A stretch of DNA of 9,011 nt from Acidobacteriota bacterium (GCA_003222835.1 QHXE01000376.1:1-9011); one strand, 5' to 3'; shown: positions 1-7,356, numbered from the stretch's first letter. Numbers and translations are program-made. The notes: generated by a model from the sequence alone, not told the origin.

Positions 1-1
1 C

Positions 2-472
2 ATCGTGAGTCTGTTGAGCCTAAGGCTTCGCATCAGAGTGCTCTGCTTCGGATCGGCTACGATGAAAAAGAAACCACGCGGCGTCGAACCGGACTTGAGC
101 TTTTATGTGCAAACTGCCGCCCTCATTGGCAGTAGAAGTGACCTGGACTTTAGCGTCGATCCGCCTCCTGACATTGTGGTTGAGGTCGATCTTCAGCATC
201 AGTCGTTATCGAAGTTCCCTATTTATGCCAGCTTCGGTGTGCCCGAACTTTGGCGCTATGACGGAAAATCAATGACGATTTATCATCTGGAGCATGGAGA
301 ATATTTCACGACAGACTCAAGCCACGCGTTGCCGATGCTGTCGAGCGATATCCTCACGGAATTCCTTGCCCGCGTTAAGAAAGAAGATCAGTACGAGACG
401 CTGCTGGCCTTTGAGCAATGGTTGTCGTTACAGAACCGCGGTAGCGACCGGACCGTCCTTTCAGCTTCTTGA
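2..472 (+). CDS. Uma2-family (DUF820) restriction-endonuclease-fold protein, 5' partial
   Basis: This is the C-terminal part of a Uma2/DUF820 protein with a PD-(D/E)XK nuclease fold. The visible signature is GVEPDLSFYV (Glu-Pro-Asp, with the Asp codon at 92-94), then PPDIVVEV (Asp 170-172, Glu 182-184), a Lys at 212-214, and the family pattern YASFGVPELWRYD. The frame is open to the left edge. The residues before the ATG at 62 (LRIRVLCFGSAT) match the part of the family that normally precedes the EPD motif, so the true start is off the window and neither the GTG at 5 nor the ATG at 62 is the start. The stop is TGA at 470-472. The last residues (NRGSDRTVLSAS) are encoded by one arm of a palindromic repeat, so this tail is probably not ancestral to the family. 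Uma2 proteins are abundant in cyanobacteria and acidobacteria; their biological role is unsettled and actual nuclease activity is inferred from the fold. Confidence 0.85.
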   Translation: MVSLLSLRLRIRVLCFGSATMKKKPRGVEPDLSFYVQTAALIGSRSDLDFSVDPPPDIVVEVDLQHQSLSKFPIYASFGVPELWRYDGKSMTIYHLEHGEYFTTDSSHALPMLSSDILTEFLARVKKEDQYETLLAFEQWLSLQNRGSDRTVLSAS

Positions 473-524
473 TCAAAAGGCTCTCTCCCGTACGTCATTC
501 ATCCGGTCGCTACCGCTCGCGGTT
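434..524. repeat. REP/BIME-like imperfect inverted repeat straddling the Uma2 3' end
   Basis: A perfect 15-bp inverted repeat has arms GCGGTAGCGACCGGA at 438-452 and TCCGGTCGCTACCGC at 502-516. Allowing a 4-nt bulge in the right arm, the arms extend to 434-452 and 502-524. The spacer is 49 nt. The left arm is inside the Uma2 coding sequence and encodes NRGSDR; the right arm is in the gap before the kinase gene. This shape suits a dispersed palindromic (REP-like) element. Copy number cannot be judged from this window. It could also help terminate the Uma2 transcript, although no T-tract follows it. Confidence 0.6.
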
Positions 525-562
525 GCGGTAACTGTGATCGTTCGTTGTAAACTAATTCACCA

Positions 563-2575
563 ATGAAGTACTGCTCGGTCTGCAACGAAAAATTCGATGA
601 CGCTATAAGCTTTTGCCCAAAGGACGGCGAAGTTCTGGAAGAAGATCCGTCTTCATTGATCGGCAATGTGCTCGACGGCCAGTATCAAATCGAAGGTGTG
701 CTGGGCAAAGGGGGGATGGGCGCGGTCTATCGTGCGCGACACATTCTGCTCGGCGATCGCGTCGCGATCAAAGTACTGCCGCCTGAGATGCGTGGCAATA
801 CCGAATGGCTGCGCCGCTTCCAGCGCGAGGGCCAGGCCGCGCGCCGTTTTCGCCATCCGAACGCAGTCACGGTTTACGATCTGCGGACGTCCGGCGACGG
901 CACGATCTATCTCGTGATGGAATACGTCGAGGGCCACACGCTCGACGCTGAGCTCGGCAAGCATGGAAAGTTTTCTCCCGCCGACGCTGTGGCCGTGCTC
1001 GATCCAATCATGAGCGTGCTCAATGCCGCGCATGCAATGGGTGTGGTGCATCGCGATCTCAAGCCCGAAAACATCATGATCGGGAAACCGAGCACTGGCG
1101 GTGAACCGGTGGTGAAGCTGCTCGATCTCGGAATCGCGAAACTGCGCGAAGTTGCCGGCGCCGAGAAGACGGGAAATACAAATCTGACGATTGCCGGCCA
1201 GATGCTCGGCACGCCTTATTACATGTCGCCCGAGCAGTGGGGCGAGCTGCCCGACGATGGCAACTCAGAGATTGATGGGCGCGCGGACATCTACAGCCTC
1301 GGCGTCGTTTTCTATGAGTTAATCGCTGGTCAGCGGCCATTCAGCGGCGTGACCCTGGCTGAGTTGCGCCGACAACACGTCAGCGTCGTCCCAAAGCCGC
1401 TGCATGAAGTTGACGCCAGTGTTCCCGAAAGCTTTAGTGATGCTATCGCACGCTCGATTGCCAAAGATCGAAGCGAACGACAGGCAACGGCGAATGAATT
1501 GAAAGATGAATTGATAGCAGCGCTGGCGGCAGGAGGGATTGCCCCGTCTTCTTCGTTCAGTGCCGGACTCTCGACTGGAGCCGCACTGGCCGCATCGCCG
1601 ACCTCGCGCGGTGAATCACAAGGCAGGTTAACTTCGGCCCAGCGCACGGCAGCCACGATCGTCGGCGAATCAGAGATTGAACCGCAGAGCGAAATAGTCT
1701 CCGGCGCTAACATTCCGAGTCAGACGGCGACGATGCCAACTGTAATCGGAGGCGCGAGCGAAAAAGCGGAGCCGGCTTTTGCCGTGCCCTACTCGCCGGC
1801 AATCTCGAGTCAACCAGCCCCTGCCGCCGCTCCGGTAGTTGTGCCACGACAGCGTCGTTCACCGCTTCTGTTCGTGGGCGCCGGAATAATAGTCCTGCTG
1901 CTGATAGTCGGCGTTGGCGGTTACGCCGTCATACATTTCATGACTGGCAAGTCGCCAAACAATCCTTCGCGAACTGATTCATCGAATGGGCCGAATGGAA
2001 CTGACTTGGCCGGCGGCGGGCATGAAGCTGGCCGCTACTGGATTGAAGTAAACACTCCGAACAAATCCGATGCGGTACGTGCCGGAGATCGTCTGACGAT
2101 GCCTTCGGGCGAAAAGTTCAAATTTCACTTCTCGCCGAGCGACAACGGTTACCTCTACATAATCGGTCCAGGCAACAAGAATGCGCCTACTATGTTTCTG
2201 ACGGCGAAACCCGCGGCTGCGTACGGCGTGAAAACCAACGAGGTCAAGAGTGGCCAGGACTTCGCCTTTCCAGGGGATACCGGCAAGACTGAAAACTGGC
2301 TCAATCTCGACCAGACTCCGGGAACAGACGAGTTCACGATGATCTTTTCAGGCGTCGCGCTGTCTCATCCGGACTTTCTCGATAGTCCGGCATTGCACGA
2401 GCTGACGGCAAATGAACAGAAGCAACTCAATGATTTTCAGAGTCAATCGAAACCGAATCTGCTTGGCACGGAGACAATCAAAACCGGCGCGTCACCCTTT
2501 GTCTCCGTGAAGATTCCGCAAAATGCCGAAGGCAACGCGTCCGTAGTTTTTAAGATTCGGATAGAACACAAGTAA
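563..2575 (+). CDS. Membrane-anchored Ser/Thr protein kinase with N-terminal zinc ribbon and C-terminal DUF4384 domain
   Basis: A 670-residue Hanks-type kinase. A short zinc-ribbon-like N-terminus has Cys4, Cys7 and Cys18, with Asp21 as a possible fourth ligand. The kinase domain spans about residues 41-315: glycine loop GKGGMGAVY (48-56), ATP-binding Lys70 in VAIKVL, catalytic loop HRDLKPEN (163-170, Asp165), metal-binding DLG (188-190) in place of the usual DFG, and GTPYYMSPEQW (216-226). A Ser/Pro/Ala-rich linker of about 110 residues follows, then one transmembrane helix (about 435-459), an Asn/Ser/Gly-rich spacer, and a DUF4384-like domain from about 490 (GRYWIEV, then NGYLYIIGPG). The expected topology is kinase inside, DUF4384 outside. 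All catalytic residues are present, so it should be active. The ATG at 563 immediately precedes the zinc ribbon; no Shine-Dalgarno is seen upstream. The next gene starts 20 bp after the stop and encodes the same C-terminal domain family as a free secreted protein. Confidence 0.93.
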   Translation: MKYCSVCNEKFDDAISFCPKDGEVLEEDPSSLIGNVLDGQYQIEGVLGKGGMGAVYRARHILLGDRVAIKVLPPEMRGNTEWLRRFQREGQAARRFRHPNAVTVYDLRTSGDGTIYLVMEYVEGHTLDAELGKHGKFSPADAVAVLDPIMSVLNAAHAMGVVHRDLKPENIMIGKPSTGGEPVVKLLDLGIAKLREVAGAEKTGNTNLTIAGQMLGTPYYMSPEQWGELPDDGNSEIDGRADIYSLGVVFYELIAGQRPFSGVTLAELRRQHVSVVPKPLHEVDASVPESFSDAIARSIAKDRSERQATANELKDELIAALAAGGIAPSSSFSAGLSTGAALAASPTSRGESQGRLTSAQRTAATIVGESEIEPQSEIVSGANIPSQTATMPTVIGGASEKAEPAFAVPYSPAISSQPAPAAAPVVVPRQRRSPLLFVGAGIIVLLLIVGVGGYAVIHFMTGKSPNNPSRTDSSNGPNGTDLAGGGHEAGRYWIEVNTPNKSDAVRAGDRLTMPSGEKFKFHFSPSDNGYLYIIGPGNKNAPTMFLTAKPAAAYGVKTNEVKSGQDFAFPGDTGKTENWLNLDQTPGTDEFTMIFSGVALSHPDFLDSPALHELTANEQKQLNDFQSQSKPNLLGTETIKTGASPFVSVKIPQNAEGNASVVFKIRIEHK

Positions 2576-2583
2576 TTGGATCC

Positions 2584-2590
2584 AGGGAGG
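2584..2590 (+). promoter_or_regulatory. Strong Shine-Dalgarno for the DUF4384 gene
   Basis: AGGGAGG lies 5 nt before the ATG at 2596, in the 20-bp gap after the kinase stop. It fixes the start and supports translation of the second gene from a shared transcript with the kinase. Confidence 0.75.
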
Positions 2591-2595
2591 CATTA

Positions 2596-3510
2596 ATGAA
2601 GTCGAGAAGTTTCATTGCATTGTTTGCGCTCGCGGGTTTGGCGTGTGGAATGTTGCTGGTTCGCGCTCAGGAGCCGGATGACGAAGTTCGTGGCGCGTTC
2701 TTGAGTAGCCGGCCAAAGACTACGAACACCAACGCCCCATCGCATCGACATAGGCCGCCCAGAAAAGCGAATACCAACTCTTCAACTACCTTGACCAATG
2801 CTAATACCGGCAAGAATGCTGTCAATGCCAACATGAAGAGTTCCGGAAACAAGAATACGTCTTCAGTAAATGTGCCCCTGCAAGCGATCGGGCTTGGTTA
2901 CACGCTCTTCATGCGCGGCGCGAGTGGTCGCAGCGTGCGCGTCGAACCTACCCGCGAGTTTCATAACGGGGATCGCGTGCGCATCTCGCTCGAGCCCAAC
3001 GTTGACGGTTACCTCTACGTTTTTCATACCGAAGGCGAGGGCGCGCCCGAAATGATCTATCCCGATCCGCGTCTCGATGGTGGCGAAAACTGGATTGAAG
3101 CGCACGTGCCGATGGAAGTTCCCTCGAGCGAGGAATCAGATGAACGACTGCGCTGGTTTACCTTCTATGGTAATGCGGGCGTCGAGCGGCTTTATGTCGT
3201 GATGACGCGAGAGCCGCTGGTTTCGGTTCCCACGGGCGAAGATCTGGTTGCGTTTTGCGCGACTAATAAAGGCCAGTGTCCTTGGCATCCCTCGCCCGCT
3301 GTTTGGAAGCAGGTTCAGGATGCAACTAGAGCTGATATTAAAGTGGTCGCGAGCAAGACGTTTGGCCAAACGCAAACTGAGAAGGAAAGAGTTGCTACGA
3401 CGCGCGGTTTGGGGTTAGATCAAAGCGCCCCCGAGCCGTCAGTCATTCGCATGAACGCGTTGACCACCGCGCCGGTGCTCGTGACGGTGCTGGATTTGAT
3501 CCATAAGTAG
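2596..3510 (+). CDS. Secreted DUF4384-domain protein
   Basis: A 304-residue exported protein. Residues 1-24 form a signal peptide (MKSRSF, hydrophobic core, likely cleavage after VRA24). Residues about 41-93 are an Asn/Thr/Lys-rich low-complexity linker. The DUF4384 domain covers about 100-225: YTLFMRG, FHNGDRVRISLEPN, VDGYLYVFH, GAPEMIYPD, and RLYVVMTREPL. This resembles the C-terminal domain of the upstream kinase, and the two genes share the identical 14 nt ACGGTTACCTCTAC at the matching GYLY position (2145-2158 and 3005-3018). The C-terminal 80 residues are not recognised; they include RGLGL (270-274), also seen twice in the downstream CHAT protein. DUF4384 often accompanies kinases, TPR and caspase-like proteins; no enzymatic activity is established for it that I know of. 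The 20-bp spacing argues for an operon with the kinase. A lipoprotein is unlikely, because Cys17 is preceded by GLA rather than a proper lipobox. Confidence 0.85.
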   Translation: MKSRSFIALFALAGLACGMLLVRAQEPDDEVRGAFLSSRPKTTNTNAPSHRHRPPRKANTNSSTTLTNANTGKNAVNANMKSSGNKNTSSVNVPLQAIGLGYTLFMRGASGRSVRVEPTREFHNGDRVRISLEPNVDGYLYVFHTEGEGAPEMIYPDPRLDGGENWIEAHVPMEVPSSEESDERLRWFTFYGNAGVERLYVVMTREPLVSVPTGEDLVAFCATNKGQCPWHPSPAVWKQVQDATRADIKVVASKTFGQTQTEKERVATTRGLGLDQSAPEPSVIRMNALTTAPVLVTVLDLIHK

Positions 3511-3511
3511 A

Positions 3512-3582
3512 GTCAGAAGCCCGACCGTCAGGGAGGGCTCCTCAACACTCGACGGGCCCTTGCTAACACGCGGGCTTCTGAC
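3512..3582. repeat. Palindromic intergenic element with perfect 12-bp terminal inverted repeat
   Basis: GTCAGAAGCCCG at 3512-3523 is the exact reverse complement of CGGGCTTCTGAC at 3571-3582, with a 47-nt interior. Inside is a small hairpin GAGG-GCT-CCTC (3533-3543), a possible CCGTC/GACGG pairing, and the palindrome GGGCCC (3554-3559). The element begins 1 nt after the DUF4384 stop codon. The nested structure suits a mobile REP/BIME-type repeat, and its resemblance to dispersed acidobacterial repeats is from memory. It may weaken or stop readthrough into the CHAT gene, but there is no T-run directly after the distal arm. Confidence 0.65.
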
Positions 3583-3586
3583 ACGG

Positions 3587-3645
3587 GCTTTGCGCGACTT
3601 TTTCACTCAGAGTCGCCAAGAATAGAAACACGTAAGGCGCAAAGC
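3587..3645. repeat. Second inverted repeat with alternative inner stem, upstream of the CHAT gene
   Basis: GCTTTGCGC (3587-3595) pairs perfectly with GCGCAAAGC (3637-3645). Overlapping its left arm, GCGACT (3594-3599) pairs with AGTCGC (3611-3616) around an 11-nt loop that starts with four T's. The two stems share bases 3594-3595, so the pairings partly compete. The segment also resembles the CAGAG/GCGCAAAG-type intergenic repeats seen in many bacteria. It lies 37 nt before the CHAT start and could be part of its untranslated leader, or just repeat debris. Confidence 0.45.
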
Positions 3646-3681
3646 TCGTCGGCTATAAATAGACTCGAGGGAAAGAACGTC

Positions 3682-6522
3682 ATGATTGCGAAAACGTACG
3701 GCCTGCTTTTTGTAATTGTTTGCTCGGCAGCTTTCGCTTCATCGCTGCCATTTTCAAGTTCCGCCCACATTTCTCTAGCCGCGCTCGACATGCAAACAGA
3801 TCCCAACACGGCGCTAAGCCGCGGGCGCTCTCTGCTCAAGCAGGGTCATGCCGATCAGGCGCTGAGTTATCTGGAAACTGCTCTTAACCTTTTCACGCAG
3901 ACAAACAACACTCGCGGGATTGCTGCGGCGCAGGATGCGCTCGGCGACCTGTACATGATTCAGGGCCAGGACAAAGTGGCGCTGGATCATTATCGGAAAG
4001 CTTACGATTCTTTCGTCGCTGCGCGCGGCAAAGATCAAACAGACCAGGCCGCGGCCAGCAGTCTGGCGAGCCGAGCCGGTTCAACCGCGAACGCCGCAAC
4101 GCAAACCGCTGCCAGCGTCGTCGACAACGGCTATAACGCGAATCTGATGCTCGCGAAAATCGGCGACGCGAATTACCGTCTGGGTCATCTGTCAGAAGCC
4201 GGCTCGGCCTATCTCATGATGAGTGTGAAGAGGCCTGAAACTGCAGCCGCAAAAGCAACGCGACGCCTGGGTGGATTGGGAGCCATCGGAGCCATCATGA
4301 CCACCGGACGCCCTTCAGTCGAAGCTCCAACTTCCGCAGCGACCGGTTTACTGGAGACCAAAAAGGAGTTGGATGACTACCGCGTTGCCATCGTCTACAT
4401 GACTTATGAGTTGGGCCTGGGCCGTTTGGCGTTTGCGAATAACGATCTGGAAACTGCGCGCAAGCATTTTCAAAACGCGCTCGAGGCCGGGAGCGGCGCG
4501 TTGCCCGTAGTCGCGAACCTTGGCCAGACGCGTCGTTTTCGCGCCGCTGCGCGCACCAGTTTGGGTGACGTGGCGCTCCGGCAGGCCCGTTACAAAGATG
4601 CGGCCAAGATGTTTACCGACGCTGCGAGCGGAGCCCAGAAAGACGCACGTCTCGATTTGATGTGGCCGGCACAGCGCGGTCTTGGTCGCAGCCTCTGGCT
4701 GCAAGCGGCGCAGGAAAAAGACGCTGCGAAAATGCGCGAACAGGCACTCAACGCATATCGCGAAGCGTTGAAGACTATTGAGACGATTCGGGCTGGGAGT
4801 TTGCGCGCAGACGAATCACGCACGACGTTCCTGGCGACGACGAAGGATGTTTATGACGAGGCAGCGAGTGCTTTCGCGGAGACGGCCTTGCTAAATTCGC
4901 CTGCCGGTAATGCGCTGAGTGGGAAAGCCCTTGATTACGCTGCTGAGTCTTTCAAAATTACGGAAGCGGGCCGCGCACGCTCGCTGCTGGACATGCTCGG
5001 CGAAGTCAATGCCCAGATTACTGAAGGCGTTCCCGCCGACTTGCTCAAGCGCAAGCAGGACAACCTCGCTCGACAGCAGGAAATCGCTGAGCAGCTTACC
5101 GGCATCAGCCTTTCCGGCGATCAAAAGCAGAAGCCGGCCGATCTCGAAAAAGAACTCGACAAGCTGCAGACCGAGTTCGACGAGATTGAAAACCAGATTC
5201 GCGCGGGCAGTCCGCGCTATGCTGCATTAACCGGCGCGCAGCCGCTTACGCTCGCCGAGACGCAGCAGAAGGTTCTCGATGATGGCACTGTGCTGCTGGA
5301 ATACAGTTTAGGAAACGACACTTCTTATGCGTTTGCGGTCACACAGTCGGGCGTTTCGCTCTTCAAGCTGCCGCCACGATCGAATATTGACAAGCTCGCG
5401 ACCGATTTTCGCGCGCAGTTAATTCCCCCAAAGTTGCAGCGTCGGATCGTCGGCATCGATGTGGTCGCTGAACAGCAGCGAGGCTTGGGATTAGTCGAAG
5501 GTCCTTCGGAAAATCTAACTGCCTTCGTGGCGGCCTCGAACGCGCTTTACCGGGCGGCAGTTGAGCCGGCGAGCAATTCATTCGGAGACAAACGTCTGTT
5601 GGTCGTTGCAGATGGCGCATTGAATTACATTCCCTTTGAAGCCTTGGTGAGATCTACCGACGGTGCGGACTACGCCTCGCTCAGTTATCTAATCAAGAGC
5701 AATGAAATTGTTTACGCGCCCTCGGCTTCAGTCGTGGCCGCCATTCGTCAATCCGGAAACAAACCGTCCGGAAAGAATCTGTTGGCGGTCGCCGATCCGA
5801 TTTTCAGTTCCGACGATTCGCGCGTGAAAGGTAAAGCCGGAGTGCCGGCAGCCGCCGAGGCGCGCGGCTTGGGACTTGGACTCGAGAGCGCGGTCAACGA
5901 TGTGGCCGGTGAACCAACACCGGCCGGTGGATTGAGACTAGCCAGACTGGTTGGTACTCGTGTCGAGGCGGAAGAGATTGGGAAGATCGCGAAATCCAAC
6001 GGCAGTCAGGCCGATCTCTGGATCGACTTGAACGCCAGTGAAGACAATTTGCGCAGCCGCGACGTAACCAACTATCGCATCATTCATGTCGCCACGCATG
6101 GTCTGCTCGATGCCGAACGGCCACAGTTCACCGGCGTAGTCCTTTCGCTCGTGGGCAACAAGGACAACGATGGTTTTCTCCGCACGGACGAGATCTTCAA
6201 TCTGCGATTGGGAGCGCCACTGGTGATGCTGTCTGCGTGCGAAACGGGATTGGGGAAAGAGAAGCGCGGCGAAGGTGTGATCGGTTTGACGCGCGCGTTC
6301 ATGTATGCCGGCGCGCCAACCGTCGGCGTCAGCCTTTGGTCGGTAGCGGATAAATCGACGGCTGACCTGATGGCCGACTTCTATCGCCGCTTGCTTGGTC
6401 CTGCCAGCTCGAATTCAGCGTCTGTTGCGATGCGAGCCGCACAACTCGGATTGATTTCGGGAAAGAAATACAGCGCGCCGTTTTATTGGGCTCCGTTCGT
6501 GATCGTGGGCGATTGGCGATAG
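3682..6522 (+). CDS. Exported TPR-CHAT protein (caspase-like protease)
   Basis: A 946-residue protein. Residues 1 to about 19 look like a signal peptide (GLLFVIVCSAAFA). TPR-type helical repeats follow: about 45-112 (including GDLYMIQGQDKVALDHYRKA), then roughly 240-370 (ARKHFQNALEAG, LGDVALRQARYKDAAKMF). Residues about 450-512 are charged and coiled-coil-like (LEKELDKLQTEFDEIENQI). The CHAT domain occupies about 635 to the end: RLLVVADGALNYIPFEAL, VYAPSASVV, HVATHG with the predicted catalytic His806, and LSACETG with the predicted nucleophile Cys853, then AFMYAGAPTVGVSLWSV. Both dyad residues are present, so peptidase activity is plausible. The start at 3682 is supported by GAGG at 3667-3670 and by the signal peptide directly after it. 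It follows the kinase and DUF4384 genes after 171 bp of repeats, so co-transcription is possible but uncertain. RGLGL occurs at 600-604 and 728-732. Confidence 0.92.
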   Translation: MIAKTYGLLFVIVCSAAFASSLPFSSSAHISLAALDMQTDPNTALSRGRSLLKQGHADQALSYLETALNLFTQTNNTRGIAAAQDALGDLYMIQGQDKVALDHYRKAYDSFVAARGKDQTDQAAASSLASRAGSTANAATQTAASVVDNGYNANLMLAKIGDANYRLGHLSEAGSAYLMMSVKRPETAAAKATRRLGGLGAIGAIMTTGRPSVEAPTSAATGLLETKKELDDYRVAIVYMTYELGLGRLAFANNDLETARKHFQNALEAGSGALPVVANLGQTRRFRAAARTSLGDVALRQARYKDAAKMFTDAASGAQKDARLDLMWPAQRGLGRSLWLQAAQEKDAAKMREQALNAYREALKTIETIRAGSLRADESRTTFLATTKDVYDEAASAFAETALLNSPAGNALSGKALDYAAESFKITEAGRARSLLDMLGEVNAQITEGVPADLLKRKQDNLARQQEIAEQLTGISLSGDQKQKPADLEKELDKLQTEFDEIENQIRAGSPRYAALTGAQPLTLAETQQKVLDDGTVLLEYSLGNDTSYAFAVTQSGVSLFKLPPRSNIDKLATDFRAQLIPPKLQRRIVGIDVVAEQQRGLGLVEGPSENLTAFVAASNALYRAAVEPASNSFGDKRLLVVADGALNYIPFEALVRSTDGADYASLSYLIKSNEIVYAPSASVVAAIRQSGNKPSGKNLLAVADPIFSSDDSRVKGKAGVPAAAEARGLGLGLESAVNDVAGEPTPAGGLRLARLVGTRVEAEEIGKIAKSNGSQADLWIDLNASEDNLRSRDVTNYRIIHVATHGLLDAERPQFTGVVLSLVGNKDNDGFLRTDEIFNLRLGAPLVMLSACETGLGKEKRGEGVIGLTRAFMYAGAPTVGVSLWSVADKSTADLMADFYRRLLGPASSNSASVAMRAAQLGLISGKKYSAPFYWAPFVIVGDWR

Positions 6523-7215
6523 TCAGTACCGCAGGCGGCTCTGACTTCTAAGCTTGTAATCTTCTTTTCGATACTGAGTCCCAAACACTCGATCCCAGAA
6601 CCGGTTCGTCACTCCGAAATTCACGTCTTGCAATCGATGGTGAATGTTGTGATGTCGGGTGAGATCGCGAAACCAGGTGTTGGCTAGACGGAAGTGATGT
6701 TGAACGTGATGAACTGAGCAGTAATAAAAATACCCGGCCGCAATACCTCCAAAGAAACTCGCCGCAAAGGGCAGCCGAAAACGCACCGCGAAGAGATACC
6801 ACATGATCAAGAAGAAACCTGACGTCACGTACCACGGCATTCCGAGCAATAATTTTGGCGACTCGTGATGCATCAGGTGACCTTTGTGTGCCAAGGTGTT
6901 GCCTTTGTGGTAGACGAAGCGATGAAATCCATACTCGAGCAGCGTCCACGCCGAGAGCCCGCAGCAGAAGGAACCCAACGCGGCGAGGACGTTAACGCGG
7001 AGCGCGCTGATGTCCCAAGCTATCAGGAACAAAGCGGTGGCGGGATCGGTGATGAAGCCGAGCAGATAATTCGATTTGTGCGCCGCGAATCTGGTCAGGA
7101 AAGTCCTGGCATCGGGGAGTCGGTCTTCAGGTTTTCGCCCATAAATGGCCAATAATTGCCGGAAACGCTCCCGCGGCGCGCGATAAAAAAAGTAAAGGCG
7201 GTCCAAGTTTGTCAT
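6523..7215 (-). CDS. Fatty acid hydroxylase / sterol desaturase superfamily membrane protein
   Basis: A 230-residue integral membrane di-iron oxygenase-family protein. The histidine boxes of the family are all visible: HRFVYH (98-103), HKGHLMHH (110-117), HHVQHH (169-174) and HHNIHH (188-193), with hydrophobic segments at about 60-95 and 126-165. Members hydroxylate fatty acids, sterols, sphingoid bases or carotenoids; the substrate here cannot be told. The frame is open back to a TTG at 7356, touching the previous gene's stop, but residues encoded there look non-coding in character. I prefer the ATG at 7213-7215 (MTNLDRLYFFYRAPRERF); ATGs at 7228-7230 and 7237-7239 are alternatives and none has a clear Shine-Dalgarno. 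Its TGA is directly adjacent to the TAG of the convergent CHAT gene. It is downstream of and codirectional with the phosphoesterase gene, 141 bp away, with no obvious functional link. Confidence 0.88.
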   Translation of the reverse strand: MTNLDRLYFFYRAPRERFRQLLAIYGRKPEDRLPDARTFLTRFAAHKSNYLLGFITDPATALFLIAWDISALRVNVLAALGSFCCGLSAWTLLEYGFHRFVYHKGNTLAHKGHLMHHESPKLLLGMPWYVTSGFFLIMWYLFAVRFRLPFAASFFGGIAAGYFYYCSVHHVQHHFRLANTWFRDLTRHHNIHHRLQDVNFGVTNRFWDRVFGTQYRKEDYKLRSQSRLRY

Positions 7216-7356
7216 GGGGCCACTCAACATCCTGCGCATCTTAAAGCATGTTTGGCTCTTAAGCCAGAGTTTTTTGCTGGCCCCGTGTTCTGAGATTTTG
7301 ATACTCCTCTGCCTAACAGTGGATGTTTCATGAATCCGAATCTCCGCTGCTATCAA

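Noticed and set aside
523..553. Promoter for the kinase gene (TTGCGG ... TAAACT)
   Set aside because: The match is partial, the 19-bp spacing is long, and the -35 candidate overlaps the palindromic repeat.
2596..2670. Lipoprotein signal in the DUF4384 protein
   Set aside because: Cys17 is preceded by GLA rather than a lipobox, and a normal signal peptidase site (VRA) follows later.
3654..3660. TATAAAT as a -10 promoter element for the CHAT gene
   Set aside because: No matching -35 box at the right distance; an AT-rich heptamer alone is not enough.
4348..4704. Long antisense open frames within the CHAT and kinase genes (for example 653-1051, 1330-1713, 4348-4704)
   Set aside because: They lie opposite clearly identified coding regions, show no recognisable domain, and are expected in GC-rich coding DNA.
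3682..6522. Link to type III-E CRISPR (Craspase) TPR-CHAT
   Set aside because: This protein has a signal peptide, and no gRAMP effector, CRISPR array or cas gene lies nearby; the shared feature is only the TPR-CHAT architecture.
7216..7356. Hydroxylase starting at the TTG at 7356
   Set aside because: The 47 extra residues have no family-like character, the codon directly abuts the previous stop, and no ribosome binding site is placed for it; internal ATGs are better.
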